From Maniola hyperantus (Eukaryota; Arthropoda; Insecta; Lepidoptera; Nymphalidae), in contig NC_048545.1 in assembly GCF_902806685.2 (NCBI RefSeq), positions 9,597,852 to 9,661,851 on the forward strand: a stretch of 64,000 bases of DNA, in the 5' to 3' direction. Below the pieces are notes generated by a model. The model saw nothing but the letters and a program-made list of their open reading frames with translations. It was not told the DNA's origin and did no database searches. The position numbers were made by a program, and so were the translations under genes. Shown in pieces: positions 54,501 through 63,773 of the stretch (the first letter of the stretch is position 1; each line of letters starts with the position of its first letter).

Positions 54501-55614
54501 ATTATTCTATATTAGTATCCATTTTGTGATCACCCTTACCTCTATAGGTTAGGTTGATGACAAAATGGATACCACAATAAGAGGTTATACAGAATACCCA
54601 GAAATGGATGGATGGATTGTGTGGGAGAACATGTAAAGAAAATTGGAAAGTTTACATCTTGGAAACGTGACAGCCTAGTGGTTAAGACGTCAGCATCCTA
54701 TTTGGGGGTATGTGCATTGTAGGTAGGTCTTATAGCACAAGTAAAGGAAAAAAACAGAAAACCATGTATTTGTGGTTACATCACAAACAAAATTAACTAT
54801 GTATTCATGAACAAATAATTAGTATTTTCAATTTTCAAATTAAGATAACTATACCTAGTTTTAACTAGTTACTAGTTTTAAAATTTTAAGTTAAGTTTAC
54901 ATAATATAAAAGACTTTCTTTTAATAGGTATAGGTAGTCAGTTTTACACAAGACTAAAGCAAAGAAACTAAGCTAAACCCATACATTATATCCAGATCTT
55001 AATAATACTGTTGCAATTTTAAATTTAAGTATTGCATTACCTAATTTTATTTTATAACAAACAAATGCACAGAGGTGCTCCACACCTTAGCGGTTTTTAC
55101 CAGAAACATTAAACAAATTGGTTTCTTCTGCATGTAAGACATGCTGAACAACTTGTCTGAGCACTGCACATTTTGCTATAAATTTACTTATCCAAATTCG
55201 TTTTCTAGAAATTGAAGAAAGCTTGGCCCAATCGACATAAAGGCTGGCTATTAGGCTATACACTATCATCTAAGGTGCATTAATGGGCAAGTTCTAGCAC
55301 ATAAATTATTCACATTTATTATTAAGTAGGTACATCCGAATGTGCATAAAAGCCGCCCACTTTTCAATTTGTAAAACTGTCTATGCCGATTGGCTGCATG
55401 TTTCATTTTAGTTATTTCACAATAATATTCTGCTCGCGAGATTTTATTATGATTTGTAAACAATGCATAACTCATTGCATAACTTCTAAGGTGACACACA
55501 AAAATAACAGAGAATGCATTAGACAAATATTGTGAAATATTCGGTGCGTACAATCATTTACAGTTATGAACCCTGAAACTACAAAGAAAAGCAAAGGTAC
55601 TCACATCCAGACAT
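48528..55614 (-). CDS. DM9-domain (DUF3421) protein with Pro/Tyr/Gly-rich N-terminus, 5 exons
   Basis: In transcript order the exons are 55614-55605 (ATG plus two codons and a base), 52811-52596, 50355-50144, 49587-49438 and 48614-48528, giving 224 codons plus TAA with every phase matching. Residues 1-76 are low-complexity (MSGYPYGGNPPQY start; many P, Y, G, Q, N). Residues 77-224 form a DM9 pair: GYEGYDQSPLWVIRSRYEGD, LIPGKL, AYVPWGG, then RWVENRDGVVPPNAIVGG, PLYIGRAR, LTPGKVHPSHGAMYVSFAGK and a YEIL end. DM9 proteins occur in insects and molluscs, and some bind sugars or respond to infection; the role here is inferred only. There is no signal peptide, so it is probably cytosolic. The first coding exon holds only ten bases, and intron 1 is about 2.8 kb. 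Confidence 0.9.
48718..48848. mobile_element. MITE with GGCAGTCCAGTTTTGCAGG ends (DM9 intron 4)
   Basis: TTCACACGGCAGTCCAGTTT and its inverse AAACTGGACTGCCGTGTGAA bound the element. Internal copies of CAGTTTTGCAGGATCC alternate in orientation, and related words continue to about 49155 (GGGATCCTGCAAAAAACTGG), suggesting nested or compound insertion. Confidence 0.65.
49744..49912. mobile_element. MITE, GTACGCGGCAGAAA family (DM9 gene intron 3)
   Basis: Starts GTACGCGGCAAAAAATAATG and ends CATTATTTTCTGGTAC, with AATGTACATCGACCTTTAGA inverted between the ends. Confidence 0.7.
50022..50112 (-). pseudogene. Relict partial copy of the DM9 gene's third exon
   Basis: On the minus strand this reads I-P-I-T-P-S-E-A-Y-R-L-S-D-R, then AVVAGYEGYD and HSPLWV, closely matching exon 50355-50144 in the same frame with scattered changes. 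It ends before the RSRYEGDL segment and has no usable donor. It lies about 30 bp downstream (in transcript sense) of the real exon, inside intron 3. It looks like the remains of a tandem exon duplication. Confidence 0.75.
50765..51038 (-). repeat. R1 repeat, compound (DM9 intron 2)
   Basis: Two partial minus copies abut: GGAACTCTGCTTTTCCAGGA and GGAACTCTTTGATTTTCCGG, ending CAGACACACTTTCGCATTTA. Confidence 0.6.
51370..51598 (+). repeat. R1 repeat (DM9 intron 2)
   Basis: TATAAATGCGAAAGTGTGTC start, TTGCATCCCGGGGAAAGACA middle, GGAGTCGCGGGCATGATCTA end. Confidence 0.65.
52188..52372 (+). mobile_element. Decayed LINE 3' tail (DM9 intron 2)
   Basis: GATCCCGCGGCCATCGCCGC ... GGTGGCGCGCTCTGAAGAAG and GCCTATGTCCGGCAGTGGAC mark the tail of a retrotransposon copy. 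It is GC-rich against AT-rich surroundings. Confidence 0.45.
52844..53021 (+). repeat. Exact 89-bp tandem duplication
   Basis: The unit starting TACTTAGCCGTATTTAATCA and ending GAAATCTGCTAATCTGCATT is present twice with no visible difference (52844-52932, 52933-53021). It begins about 30 bp upstream, in transcript sense, of DM9 exon 2, inside the intron. Confidence 0.8.
52850..53070 (+). mobile_element. Degenerate SINE tail with internal tandem duplication
   Basis: Family A tail words (TGCCTGAGAGTTCTCTATAG, GTTCTCAAAGGTGTGTGAAA, TTCATTCTGAGAGGAGACC); the first ~80 bp are doubled as described under the 89-bp repeat. Confidence 0.55.
54120..54295 (-). repeat. R1 repeat (DM9 intron 1)
   Basis: Minus-oriented: TAGATGATGCCCCCTGACTT start and CACACTTTCGCATTTACAAT end, with a short internal deletion. 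Confidence 0.6.
54315..54466 (-). mobile_element. tRNA-derived SINE (family B; DM9 intron 1)
   Basis: Minus strand: CCTCAATAGCTCAATGGTTA head, diverged box B (GTTTCAAACCCTGCCC), GGAGGGGAAAGGGGAATATT tail. Confidence 0.65.
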
Positions 55615-56233
55615 GTTTGTAGATACTAGATTCTGTTAACGAGATTAACTATTTAGCAAATACTTTTAATATAAAACTAAAAAATGCTACAATTTGAGGA
55701 CTGTGGAGAAAATAGAAATTACAAAAGTAACAAAAGATACAGTTACAACGCGGCGCGCTCTTCAATGACAGGTGACCACAGAAATCACTATCTATAATAT
55801 AATTATCTATATAGTTAGTTACTCGTAGATTAGCTGTTACTAGTCTAGAGCACAGAATATATAATAGTACTTTTTTTTTTTTTTTTTTTAATTTATTTTA
55901 CGGCCCTGGATAACAGTCCTTTAAGGCCTATAATAGTAGGTACTAACGTATCTAGAGCCTAGAGCATGACCATCGAGAAAAAAAAGGGCAGATGACAGAC
56001 CACCTCAGAACAAGGCCTATAGCTACTTGCAGTGCAGTGTTGCCATGCGAATTGCTATTTATCACATTTATTTTGACTTTTTCCGGTATAGGGAAAATTA
56101 AAAAAACTGCGTTACCAAATCTCGACCAGTTACTAGGGTTATTTGAAAAAAAATATGAATTAATTGAAATAAATAAGATTGGCAATCATTGCGCAATGAT
56201 AACTTACTGTTGCAAATGACATCGGTAAAACGG

Positions 56234-56406
56234 TTATAAGTCCCGTAAATTGCTATTACGCTGGAACCATGTCTCATTAACATGGAAATGACGTCATCTT
56301 GACGTCAGCAAAAATAAAAATATAGGTACCATCAGCTCGAAACTTCAGTCTAGCGCTGAAGTCACTAAAATGGCGGCCACGCGATGTAGCAATTTGCGGG
56401 ACTTAA
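56234..56406. mobile_element. MITE, ATAAGTCCCGCAAATTGCTA family
   Basis: TTATAAGTCCCGTAAATTGC at the left, TAGCAATTTGCGGGACTTAA at the right. It lies between the DM9 and chemoreceptor genes. Confidence 0.7.
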
Positions 56407-56676
56407 ATCAAAGGTAGAATGGCATGTGGAGCAGCTGTAGTTATTATGATGATTCGACGGCTGTTCACCACTATATTTGAATAATGGATTGTTTACTTTA
56501 CACTTTTTTGTCTCTAATAGTCCTTAAATACTTTTTCCACTTAGAATTACTAATAAAACTCCCGGTGCAATATTTCTCCTCTAAATTGGTGAAAATTCCT
56601 AGTTTGCAACACAGTAAATTGGAAGTTAGAACATAGTCTGTGGTATTGTGAATGGTCAAACATGTTTTTAGACTAA

Positions 56677-56781
56677 TTAGTTATAAGCAATTTTGTATTT
56701 TAGAATAATATTTAGTTATAAGCAATTTTGTATTTTAGAATAATATTTAGTTATAAGCAATTTTGTATTTTTGAATTTGTA
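56677..56781 (+). repeat. Three tandem copies of a 35-bp unit
   Basis: TTAGTTATAAGCAATTTTGT then ATTTTAGAATAATA is repeated at 56677, 56712 and 56747. The first two are identical and the third decays at its end. Confidence 0.75.
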
Positions 56782-56980
56782 AATTTTAGAAAGGCCTTAA
56801 AGGACTGATATCCAGGGCCGTTAAATAAATTAAAAAAATAAAATCAAGCATTTGTTTTGTCAACGTTTTTTGACGTTTTGTTTGATGACGTCATCAAACA
56901 CAAGAGCACCATAGAAGAGCACGGTGCAAAAATGCCATTCCTTGGCTCTACCCACAGAGTACTTTTTACATCTCTACCCG

Positions 56981-57054
56981 CTGCCGCTAATCTCTTTCTA
57001 AAGGTCGATGATATCTGTGGGTCGATGTACAATATTTTCTGCCGCGTACTGTAC
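56981..57054. mobile_element. Terminal fragment of the GTACGCGGCAGAAA MITE
   Basis: Only the right end is present: TCTCTTTCTAAAGGTCGATG ... TTTTCTGCCGCGTACTGTAC. It lies between the DM9 and chemoreceptor genes. Confidence 0.55.
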
Positions 57055-57173
57055 TAAGCGTACCTACCGGTACCTACCACAGCATTGCAGTAACGACCAA
57101 CCACGCCCGCTCTGTCAAGAGCGTAACGACAAAGAATAAGAAGATTTTTTTTAGGTATTTTACTATCAAATTA

Positions 57174-60100
57174 TCAGTGATGAATATAAAATTGTTGGAT
57201 CAAGAGGATACTATAGGAGATCACTCGAGCGGCAAACGCAGCCAAAACTGTTATCGTGACGGGACACAGGACAGCAGATAGCTCTAACTTCCTAGTTTCC
57301 ACCAGTTTAATGAAAGTTTCTATCTGGCTGTAGTATTCACGATCTGAAACAATAGGTATATACAGGTTGACTTCATGAAAAAACAAGTGCGCGCCAGTCT
57401 CACCTATCCAGGGTTCCGTAGCTTGAAAAAATATCATCATCATAATGATCAACCCAACGCCGGCTCACTACAGAGCACAGGTCTCCTCTCATTATGAAAA
57501 GGGTTTTAGCCAAGTGCGGATTGGCAGTCTTCATATAAGTAACTTTCAGAACATTATGGAGAACTCTCAGACTTGCTTTAAATGATAAGAAAGCTTGGGA
57601 ATGAATTATCAAACAGCTTTGACATTTGTAATAAGTAGGTACCTTTAAGTGAGGATAAAAAGAATACCCGGCTGAGTTTGTTGTGGGCTCTTCTCAGACG
57701 TGGACGCATTTGGAACCCTCGTAGCTTTCGTTTTAAGTTTACGTAATTATTAACTATCACCATTATACATCATAATAATATACTTATTTCAAATCCAGCA
57801 ATTGATCATCAGAAAGTACCCTACCCAATTTGAATAAATGATTTGACTTTGACTTTGAATATTAGGAAAGGATACTTACTCAGATTATCATACATTAACA
57901 TATGATTTAAAATGATTAAGGTATTCTGCCATTCTTGAGTTAAATATTCGCTCATTTTCGTAACAATGAATGGTCGCAGGTTTAAAAAAAAGTAATAATA
58001 CATATCAGTTTGAAAGGATTCAACTGTCTGGAATAAAGAAATTTCAATTAGTTGTAGTTAGATACCTAACATTTTTGACGACCTGCGTGGTACTGCACTC
58101 CTTAAGTAGGGCTTGAAAATCGGCCTATTTTTCAGCTTCGGAGTCGGCTTTTGATACTCAGAGTTCCAAGTCCAGAGTTCCCGAATTTCGAAGCTTCGTT
58201 AAAAAATTCAATGTGATTAAATAATTCGTTTAATTTGAATATTTCATGCGCTTAAATGAATGTTCAAATTTGTTCAGCATGAAATACAACAAATCAGTTT
58301 TAGAGAAATGAAAAGGAAACTTTATTTTACGACTTGGTAAAATTAATTAGGTAGTCGGATTTTTCTTTTAAAATATCATGTTAGGTTTTCTATCGATTAA
58401 GTTTCAGCCTATTTCATAATATTATGTACAATTTATAAAGATTTTGTACTGTATAACTACATATGTAGCCGCTGAATAAGTTCGTCATTTTTCCTAAAAA
58501 TATGAAAATCGAAACTCCGGTTATGTTTACGATAACTCCGGATCTTTCGAAGCTCCGGAGTTACACCAAAAACCGGAACTCCGGAGCTCAAGCCCTACTC
58601 CTAAGTTGTAGGAATTTAGAAACTGTTGATGGGGAATTGATATTGTAGATACCTACAACACAACGAGTTCATGACTCCTTCTTCCCAATTCCTTAACCCT
58701 GATGATGCAGCGTTCAGCATTCTTAACCATAGGGATTCAGAGGAACAAATAGTGAAATTATATAGTTAGTGCCGCGCAAAGACTGCATTATTGACCTCCA
58801 AGTCCCAACTCCTCAATCCTGATGATGCAGGATATTGCACCATCACGGCAATCCCCAAGTTAAGAAGAGCTGTTGATGGCGAGTCGATTGTTGTACTAAG
58901 CATTGATTTTATCATTGAACTTCGGGTCTACTCCTCAATCCAGATGCTACACATTACTGCACTAAGCTATGGGAAATAGTTTTGTTACTAGTGTTAATAT
59001 AGGTGTCTAGACATAACTGGAATAGAGCAAGATCCCACTGACACCAGACCTTCCTTATTCTCTGAGAAACAAAAAGTGTAGGAAAGAGTAGTAACTAGTA
59101 GGCCAATTTATAGATATCAGCTACTAAAATTACCAATTTAAAATATTTACTCACTTTTCTTAAAGTCTGGCTGCTGATTTTTATGCATGTTTTACAGAAT
59201 ATTGTTAATAATATTAATTATTCAATACTGCCAGATACTTTCTGTCGGTGGTAATTTCCGCTAGGCGCAAATAATAACAAATTCCGAACTAATTCACATT
59301 ATTTCAAATTCCCTAGGGATCTCTAATTTTTGAGAATTAAACTATATCTATAAACCTTACTTTTGAATCACTCTATCTATTGGTGAAAGCTGCATTAAAA
59401 TCAGTTGCGTAATTTAAAAGATGTTCATCGATACATACATACATACACACATACATGCATACAGACAGACAGACAGCGGGAGGCAACTTTATTTTATACT
59501 ATGTAGAGATACTCAGGAGTTATAAATAAAAATCAGACATTAAGAAAAGTAAGTAATGTTTTTACGTGCCTTTAGCACTTTAATTTTAAATTGACCCGAG
59601 ATACAAGCTAACAAATAATATTATGCGTACAATAAAAGTATACACTAAACACTACTCTATCCCACGAATTTTGTTTCTCAGAAAATAAGGAACGTCTGGT
59701 GGCACTGGGATCTTGGACCAGAAGATGTTCCTTAAAACATTTATTTATTTATTTATTTATTTATTATTACATATCATACAACATATCTACTAAGACCACG
59801 CAACGCTGAGATTATATTACATAGAGTTAATAAGTGGGTACACACTTTGAAAATCGGGGATAAAGATCGGCAAATCTCAAACATCGTTGATATAAGCCAG
59901 GAGTTAAACATGAATAATATCTGAAAATTTAAAACCATTATTAATTATTATTTTAGCTAATTTACTTTGGGTAGGTATATTATTATTATGCGTCAAAATA
60001 ATCAATTCTAAAGAAAAAGCAACTTTACTCTAGGTATCCACGGAAAAAAGTAGGTATTAGCGCTCTCTCTGTTACGTAATCCTATACAAATAACAGAGAG

Positions 60101-61503
60101 GAAAATCTCAGTGGACGTTAACCATTTTGAGACACCAACAAAGGGAACAATTTTTTTTCCAACTACCGTTAAAGCAAGTGATACTTATTTAAAGTGTTTA
60201 AAATGCTCATAACTCCGAAAAATTAGTAGTGCACCCCCGGGATCTTTTGAATAGGAGGTTGAATTATTACGAACTTAGCAGATGATATCTGCGTCTTAAT
60301 CCACGTGGATTTAGTGTTTTTGAAAATCCCGAGGGAACTTTTTGATTTTTCAGCATAAAAATTAATAAAGACAATAATAATTATAAACCTGCGCAGCGTA
60401 GATTTTATTGAAAACGTAAATACAGTCCGATATCTTGTCATATATTTGCATGAGTTCAAGCCAACAATAACTCTTATCTGGGATTATAATAATATTATCA
60501 CCAGACCTAGGAATTGTACGAAGTGATATCTGAAATAACAAAATGAACGGTTGACAGATAATTTCAGGCAGTTATTTATCTATACTTAATTAAAACATAT
60601 TTTGAAAACTTTAGTCAGAGGAAGCAATATTATGCATAATAAATACTTTATTATTATACCTATAGAGCCCTAATCGGTATTTTTAAATATTAATTTCTCT
60701 GTCTGTTTTGGTTTACTTAGTTGATAGTTACTCACTTTTAACAGGAATTTCTTAATGATACCACCTTTAAAAATTTGTTGTTTCGATGTAGTTATATTGG
60801 CTTTTTTCAACAGAACTATATTATTTAGGAATACAATTTGTCCATAAATAAGGATTATAAAATAAACTGTGATGACCCCTTGTAGCAGTACGAACATTAA
60901 GGCAACGCATGCCATCATATTTAAAAAAATATCAATTTCTAGGGGAATATGTTCGAAGATAATAGCTGCGCATACAAGGACTACAGGAATGATACTTAGT
61001 ATAATAGCAAGCACACGTCGCTTGACGAATAAATGCTTTGATCGTCCAAAATGCTCATCCGTATCCTCGAGAATTTCCAGCAAAATTATATACTTAGAAC
61101 TGTTTCCAAAAGATATGATGCCAATATCATAGATGATTTCGAAAGTCATTGACACAGTGAAGGCTTTAGACAAAATGGTCAGTGGCAAGTCAGCCTCTAT
61201 TAGGTGCCAAGTCATCGATCTTTGGATCCCGATTAAAGTTGTATAAATTGCTATTAAAACAGAACAATACAATTTGCTTAGAACATAGTTTTTATGTATT
61301 TTATTTTTAGAAAATATAAACGTGTTCATGGCAAAAACTGCTGAAACGTATAACAGGGGTTTGTAAGCTTGTGCTATTGAATGTGTTTTCCTTTCTTGTT
61401 TATTATTATTGTTTCGTAAGATAACACTGAAAGCATGTCTGTTAACTGGCAATGGTTCTACTTTAAAAGATTGAATAGCGAAATCACTGCTGTATAACAT
61501 CAT
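57174..61503 (-). CDS. Gustatory-receptor-like chemoreceptor, 3 exons
   Basis: Exon 1 61503-60736 (256 codons, donor GTGAGT), exon 2 58027-57880 (acceptor ATTCCAG, donor GTAAGT) and exon 3 57343-57174 (acceptor GTTTCAG, TGA 57176-57174) join with matching phases to 361 residues. Exon 1 shows hydrophobic segments at about 48-66, 73-94, 108-132, 163-184 and 196-228, with the YKPLLYVSAVFAMNTF opening usual in insect gustatory receptors. Exon 3 ends with a helix and S-Y-S-I-L-L-I-Q-Q-F, resembling the family's C-terminal T-Y-x5-Q-F but one residue longer. Exon 2 carries only a weak hydrophobic stretch where the sixth helix is expected, so a missed exon, extreme divergence or incipient decay is possible. 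Such receptors are ligand-gated channels in taste neurons. Family assignment is fairly sure; the exon 2 join is less so. Confidence 0.68.
57433..57590 (-). mobile_element. tRNA-derived SINE tail (family A)
   Basis: ATGATCAACCCAACGCCGGC, CAGGTCTCCTCTCATTATGA and CATTATGGAGAACTCTCAGA mark a minus-oriented copy without its head. Confidence 0.6.
57610..57860 (+). mobile_element. LINE 3' end (chemoreceptor intron 2)
   Basis: AAGAATACCCGGCTGAGTTT, GGGCTCTTCTCAGACGTGGA and a terminal TTTGACTTTGACTTTGA tract are typical of a lepidopteran non-LTR 3' end. It occupies most of the intron between receptor exons 2 and 3. Confidence 0.6.
58106..58603. mobile_element. TIR element in chemoreceptor intron 1
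   Basis: AGTAGGGCTTGAAAAT at the left pairs with GCTCAAGCCCTACT at the right. The interior alternates CGGAGT/ACTCCGG words (CTCCGGAGTTAC, GGAACTCCGGAGCT). Confidence 0.55.
58675..58980. repeat. Diverged tandem repeat (CCTGATGATGCAG unit)
   Basis: CCCAATTCCTTAACCCTGATG and CCCAACTCCTCAATCCTGATG recur about 120 bp apart, followed by a third, weaker unit (ACTCCTCAATCCAGATGC). A short open frame here has no family signal. Confidence 0.45.
59031..59717. mobile_element. Element with ~48-bp inverted ends (chemoreceptor intron 1)
   Basis: GCAAGATCCCACTGACACCA ... CTCTGAGAAACAAAA at the left is mirrored by TTTTGTTTCTCAGAAAATAA ... GGCACTGGGATCTTGG at the right, about 80% identical. Confidence 0.55.
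59736..59766 (+). repeat. ATTT microsatellite
   Basis: Seven ATTT units in chemoreceptor intron 1. Confidence 0.7.
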
Positions 61504-61837
61504 TTTCTAGAAACACGCGCAGAAAAAATAATCAGTTTAAGCTTGAATTTTCAAAACTTTCACAGAAATATCATAAGTTGACTTATAAGTTAGGAGCTAA
61601 ACTAAAATTGTTCGATTGTAGTTTGAGTCACAAAAGGAATATTCGTAATAACATTGAGTTGAGAGCCCAAGGAGCAGAAAACATTAAAAGTCAAAAATTG
61701 GCTATACCTAGAGTTCCCTACTAATTATTATATTATATGCGTAGCATAATCATTAATTTGCAAGAAAAAAAATTGATTTAATAAACATTTTAAAGTAAGT
61801 ATTCCTTTACATAATAGGTATGTATTATTATTTAATA

Positions 61838-62050
61838 TTAGGTAAAGTACATTTTATTCATATCATGAAACTTCAATTGAAACTTCTCCATTGTATCAGT
61901 TGACAACATTGACAACGACCAATTAGCTTTAAGCTGTATAGTTTTGGCCACACTATGAATTGCGTTGTAAAGTTGATAAAGATGGCTATATCTAATTAGT
62001 AATGAAAACAAACATAGTAAACGCAGGTCCAAAATGACAGAACACGTAAC
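61838..62050 (-). other. Short open frame upstream of the chemoreceptor, possible receptor fragment
   Basis: The minus-strand frame runs about 70 codons to a TAA, with a Leu-rich stretch (LRLLCLFSLLIRYSHLYQLY) followed by a basic, hydrophilic tail. Leu/Arg/Tyr patterns of this kind occur in intracellular loops of insect chemoreceptors, but no diagnostic motif is present. I found no splice donor that would link it to the receptor exon about 330 bp further on. It may be a fossil of a neighbouring receptor or chance. Confidence 0.2.
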
Positions 62051-62570
62051 TTAGACCATTTTGCGGGACACACATCTGCTGCTCTATAGTAATCTAGTTT
62101 GAGAACTCAGGGGGATTTGATTAAAGTGATTGCGTATCATAAGCACATAGACATCAATTTTAAATCACGTGGACAGTAGAATCGACGGGGCTAAGTAAAA
62201 AATACAGGTTAGGTGAATTATTTCGAACTCATCATGGGGTAGATAAGGGATCACCTATATTCAAAATTATTGGTTGTCACATTTTTAATTTCTTTTCGTT
62301 ACACGGCACATAATGAAATAATACTAATAAATAATCAGAAAAATAGATAAAGAAGCAAGTAGCTAAGATAGGAAAAGTTTGCCAAACAGATTTTTGTCAA
62401 ACAAACCCGCATTCAAATCGGTCCATCAGTTTGAGCGCTACGATGCCACAGACAGACAGTGGACTGTTTTCAAGTATCACTTACCTACATCTTATTTACG
62501 TCCACGAGATGAGACTCCAAATTATTGTACTAAATGGTTTAGAATTCTGTTGAAGGATGGAACTCATGTA

Positions 62571-62730
62571 TAGTTCGCGACAGGTCGAGATGACAATCAG
62601 AGTAGGGACGCCCCTCAGTACAGCCCCCGCGCTAACCCGGTGTGGAATAGCGCTACTGGTGACGTGCTGGTGTGCGGGGCGTCCCCTTGCCTCATACCCC
62701 GATTGTCATCTCGACCTGTCACGCACTATA
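62571..62730. mobile_element. MITE, TAGTACGCGACAGGT family
   Basis: TAGTTCGCGACAGGTCGAGA at the left, TCTCGACCTGTCACGCACTA at the right. The GC-rich middle produces spurious open frames. Confidence 0.7.
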
Positions 62731-63114
62731 GGTATACTTAATACAATTTAATCAGTTAAACATAAATTACTTTATTAAAAATATTTACAATGCATTCACA
62801 AAATAATAGATATAAATATTGTTGAATCAGGTACCAGTTACGCAAAAATATTTAATTTAAATAAACAAGAGATGATAGCTGCTCACATATAGGTAAGTTT
62901 AATTTAAAGTGAGTGGTACTCATGATAATGATATTTAAATATTAAATAACTATTGTGATAACTGATAAGAAACACGGCTATTACTCATCTTTTTTATCGG
63001 AGTATGCCAAAATAGGTAGGTAGTAGTTTTGAGTCATGAGTAAACAAATAAATAAATTAAATAAAAAGTGACATGTCATGGCACCAAGTCATGATAAAAA
63101 TGTAACTTGTATAT

Positions 63115-63318
63115 CTTCTAAAAACATATAAAAGGAAATGGTGACTGACTGATCTATCAACGCACAACTGAAACTACTGGATGGATTGGGCTGAAATTTG
63201 GTATGCGGATAGCTATTATGACGTAGGCATCCACTAAGAAGGGATTGTTGAAAATTCAACCCCTAAGGGAGTAAAATAGAGGGTTGAAATTTACGAAGTC
63301 GCGAGCACAAGCTAGTTA
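63115..63318 (-). repeat. R2 repeat
   Basis: GGTGACTGACTGATCTATCA, GGGCTGAAATTTGGTATGCG and a CGCGAGCACAAGCTAGTTAG end. Confidence 0.6.
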
Positions 63319-63484
63319 GGCATATACCGAGAAAAAACGTGAATAATGATCATGTGTCCAACATACCTACCAAAGACGATGCACGCCCACGTTACTTAAT
63401 TTGCAGTAACGATATGATTATGTAAATAGTAGTCTACAGTAGATTGAAATCTACGTAGACTACTATTTAGTTATACTATTTGTA

Positions 63485-63656
63485 GGTACCTACGCGGCAG
63501 GAAATAATGTACCTTTAGAATGTCATTTCGGCTAGTAGAGCGTTGTCGGTCGTGACGTTTTGTCGGTCTCAACGATAGAGACAATGCTCTACAAAACAGC
63601 TATCTCTTACTAAAGATCGATGTAGGTACATTATTTTCTGCTGCGTACTGTACCTA
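63485..63656. mobile_element. MITE, GTACGCGGCAGAAA family
   Basis: GGTACCTACGCGGCAGGAAA at the left, TTTTCTGCTGCGTACTGTACC at the right as near reverse complements. It ends about 60 bp before the candidate first exon at 63719. Confidence 0.7.
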
Positions 63657-63718
63657 CGATATCTGTTTCTACGTCGACACAACTGAACTTAATTTTTTCT
63701 AATTTAACTTTCGCGAAA

Positions 63719-63773
63719 ATGAGTTTATTTAGCGGTACATCGAAGTTACTTGTTGTGTCGTGTTTTACTGTAG
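63719..63773 (+). CDS. Possible first coding exon (signal peptide) of a gene running past the window
   Basis: ATG in an insect-like context (CGAAAATGAG) opens 18 codons plus one base, M-S-L-F-S-G-T-S-K-L-L-V-V-S-C-F-T-V, then a TAG|GTACGT donor. The basic residue followed by a hydrophobic run would suit a signal peptide. It sits just after a MITE copy and no downstream exon is visible in the last 230 bp, so function cannot be assigned. Confidence 0.3.

Larger units (their letters stand above)
55615..57173. other. Region between the DM9 start and the chemoreceptor end
   Basis: The DM9 5' region (55615-55850) has TATATAG-like words on the minus strand but no clear promoter motif. An oligo-T tract with GGCCCTGGATAACAGTCC (55869-55930) and its inverse CAGGGCCGTTAAATAAAT (56810-56830) look like two retroposon 3' ends in opposite orientation. 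Confidence 0.5.
61504..63718. other. Distal flank, upstream of the chemoreceptor
   Basis: Apart from a short open frame, two MITEs, an R2 repeat and a hairpin at 63425-63468 (TAGTAGTCTAC/GTAGACTACTA), I see nothing coding. A promoter for the receptor could not be recognised. Confidence 0.5.

Noticed and set aside
59150..59230. Possible extra chemoreceptor exon before a GTGAGT donor
   Set aside because: Stops occur within ~21 codons in the frame that would fit and no hydrophobic helix is present.
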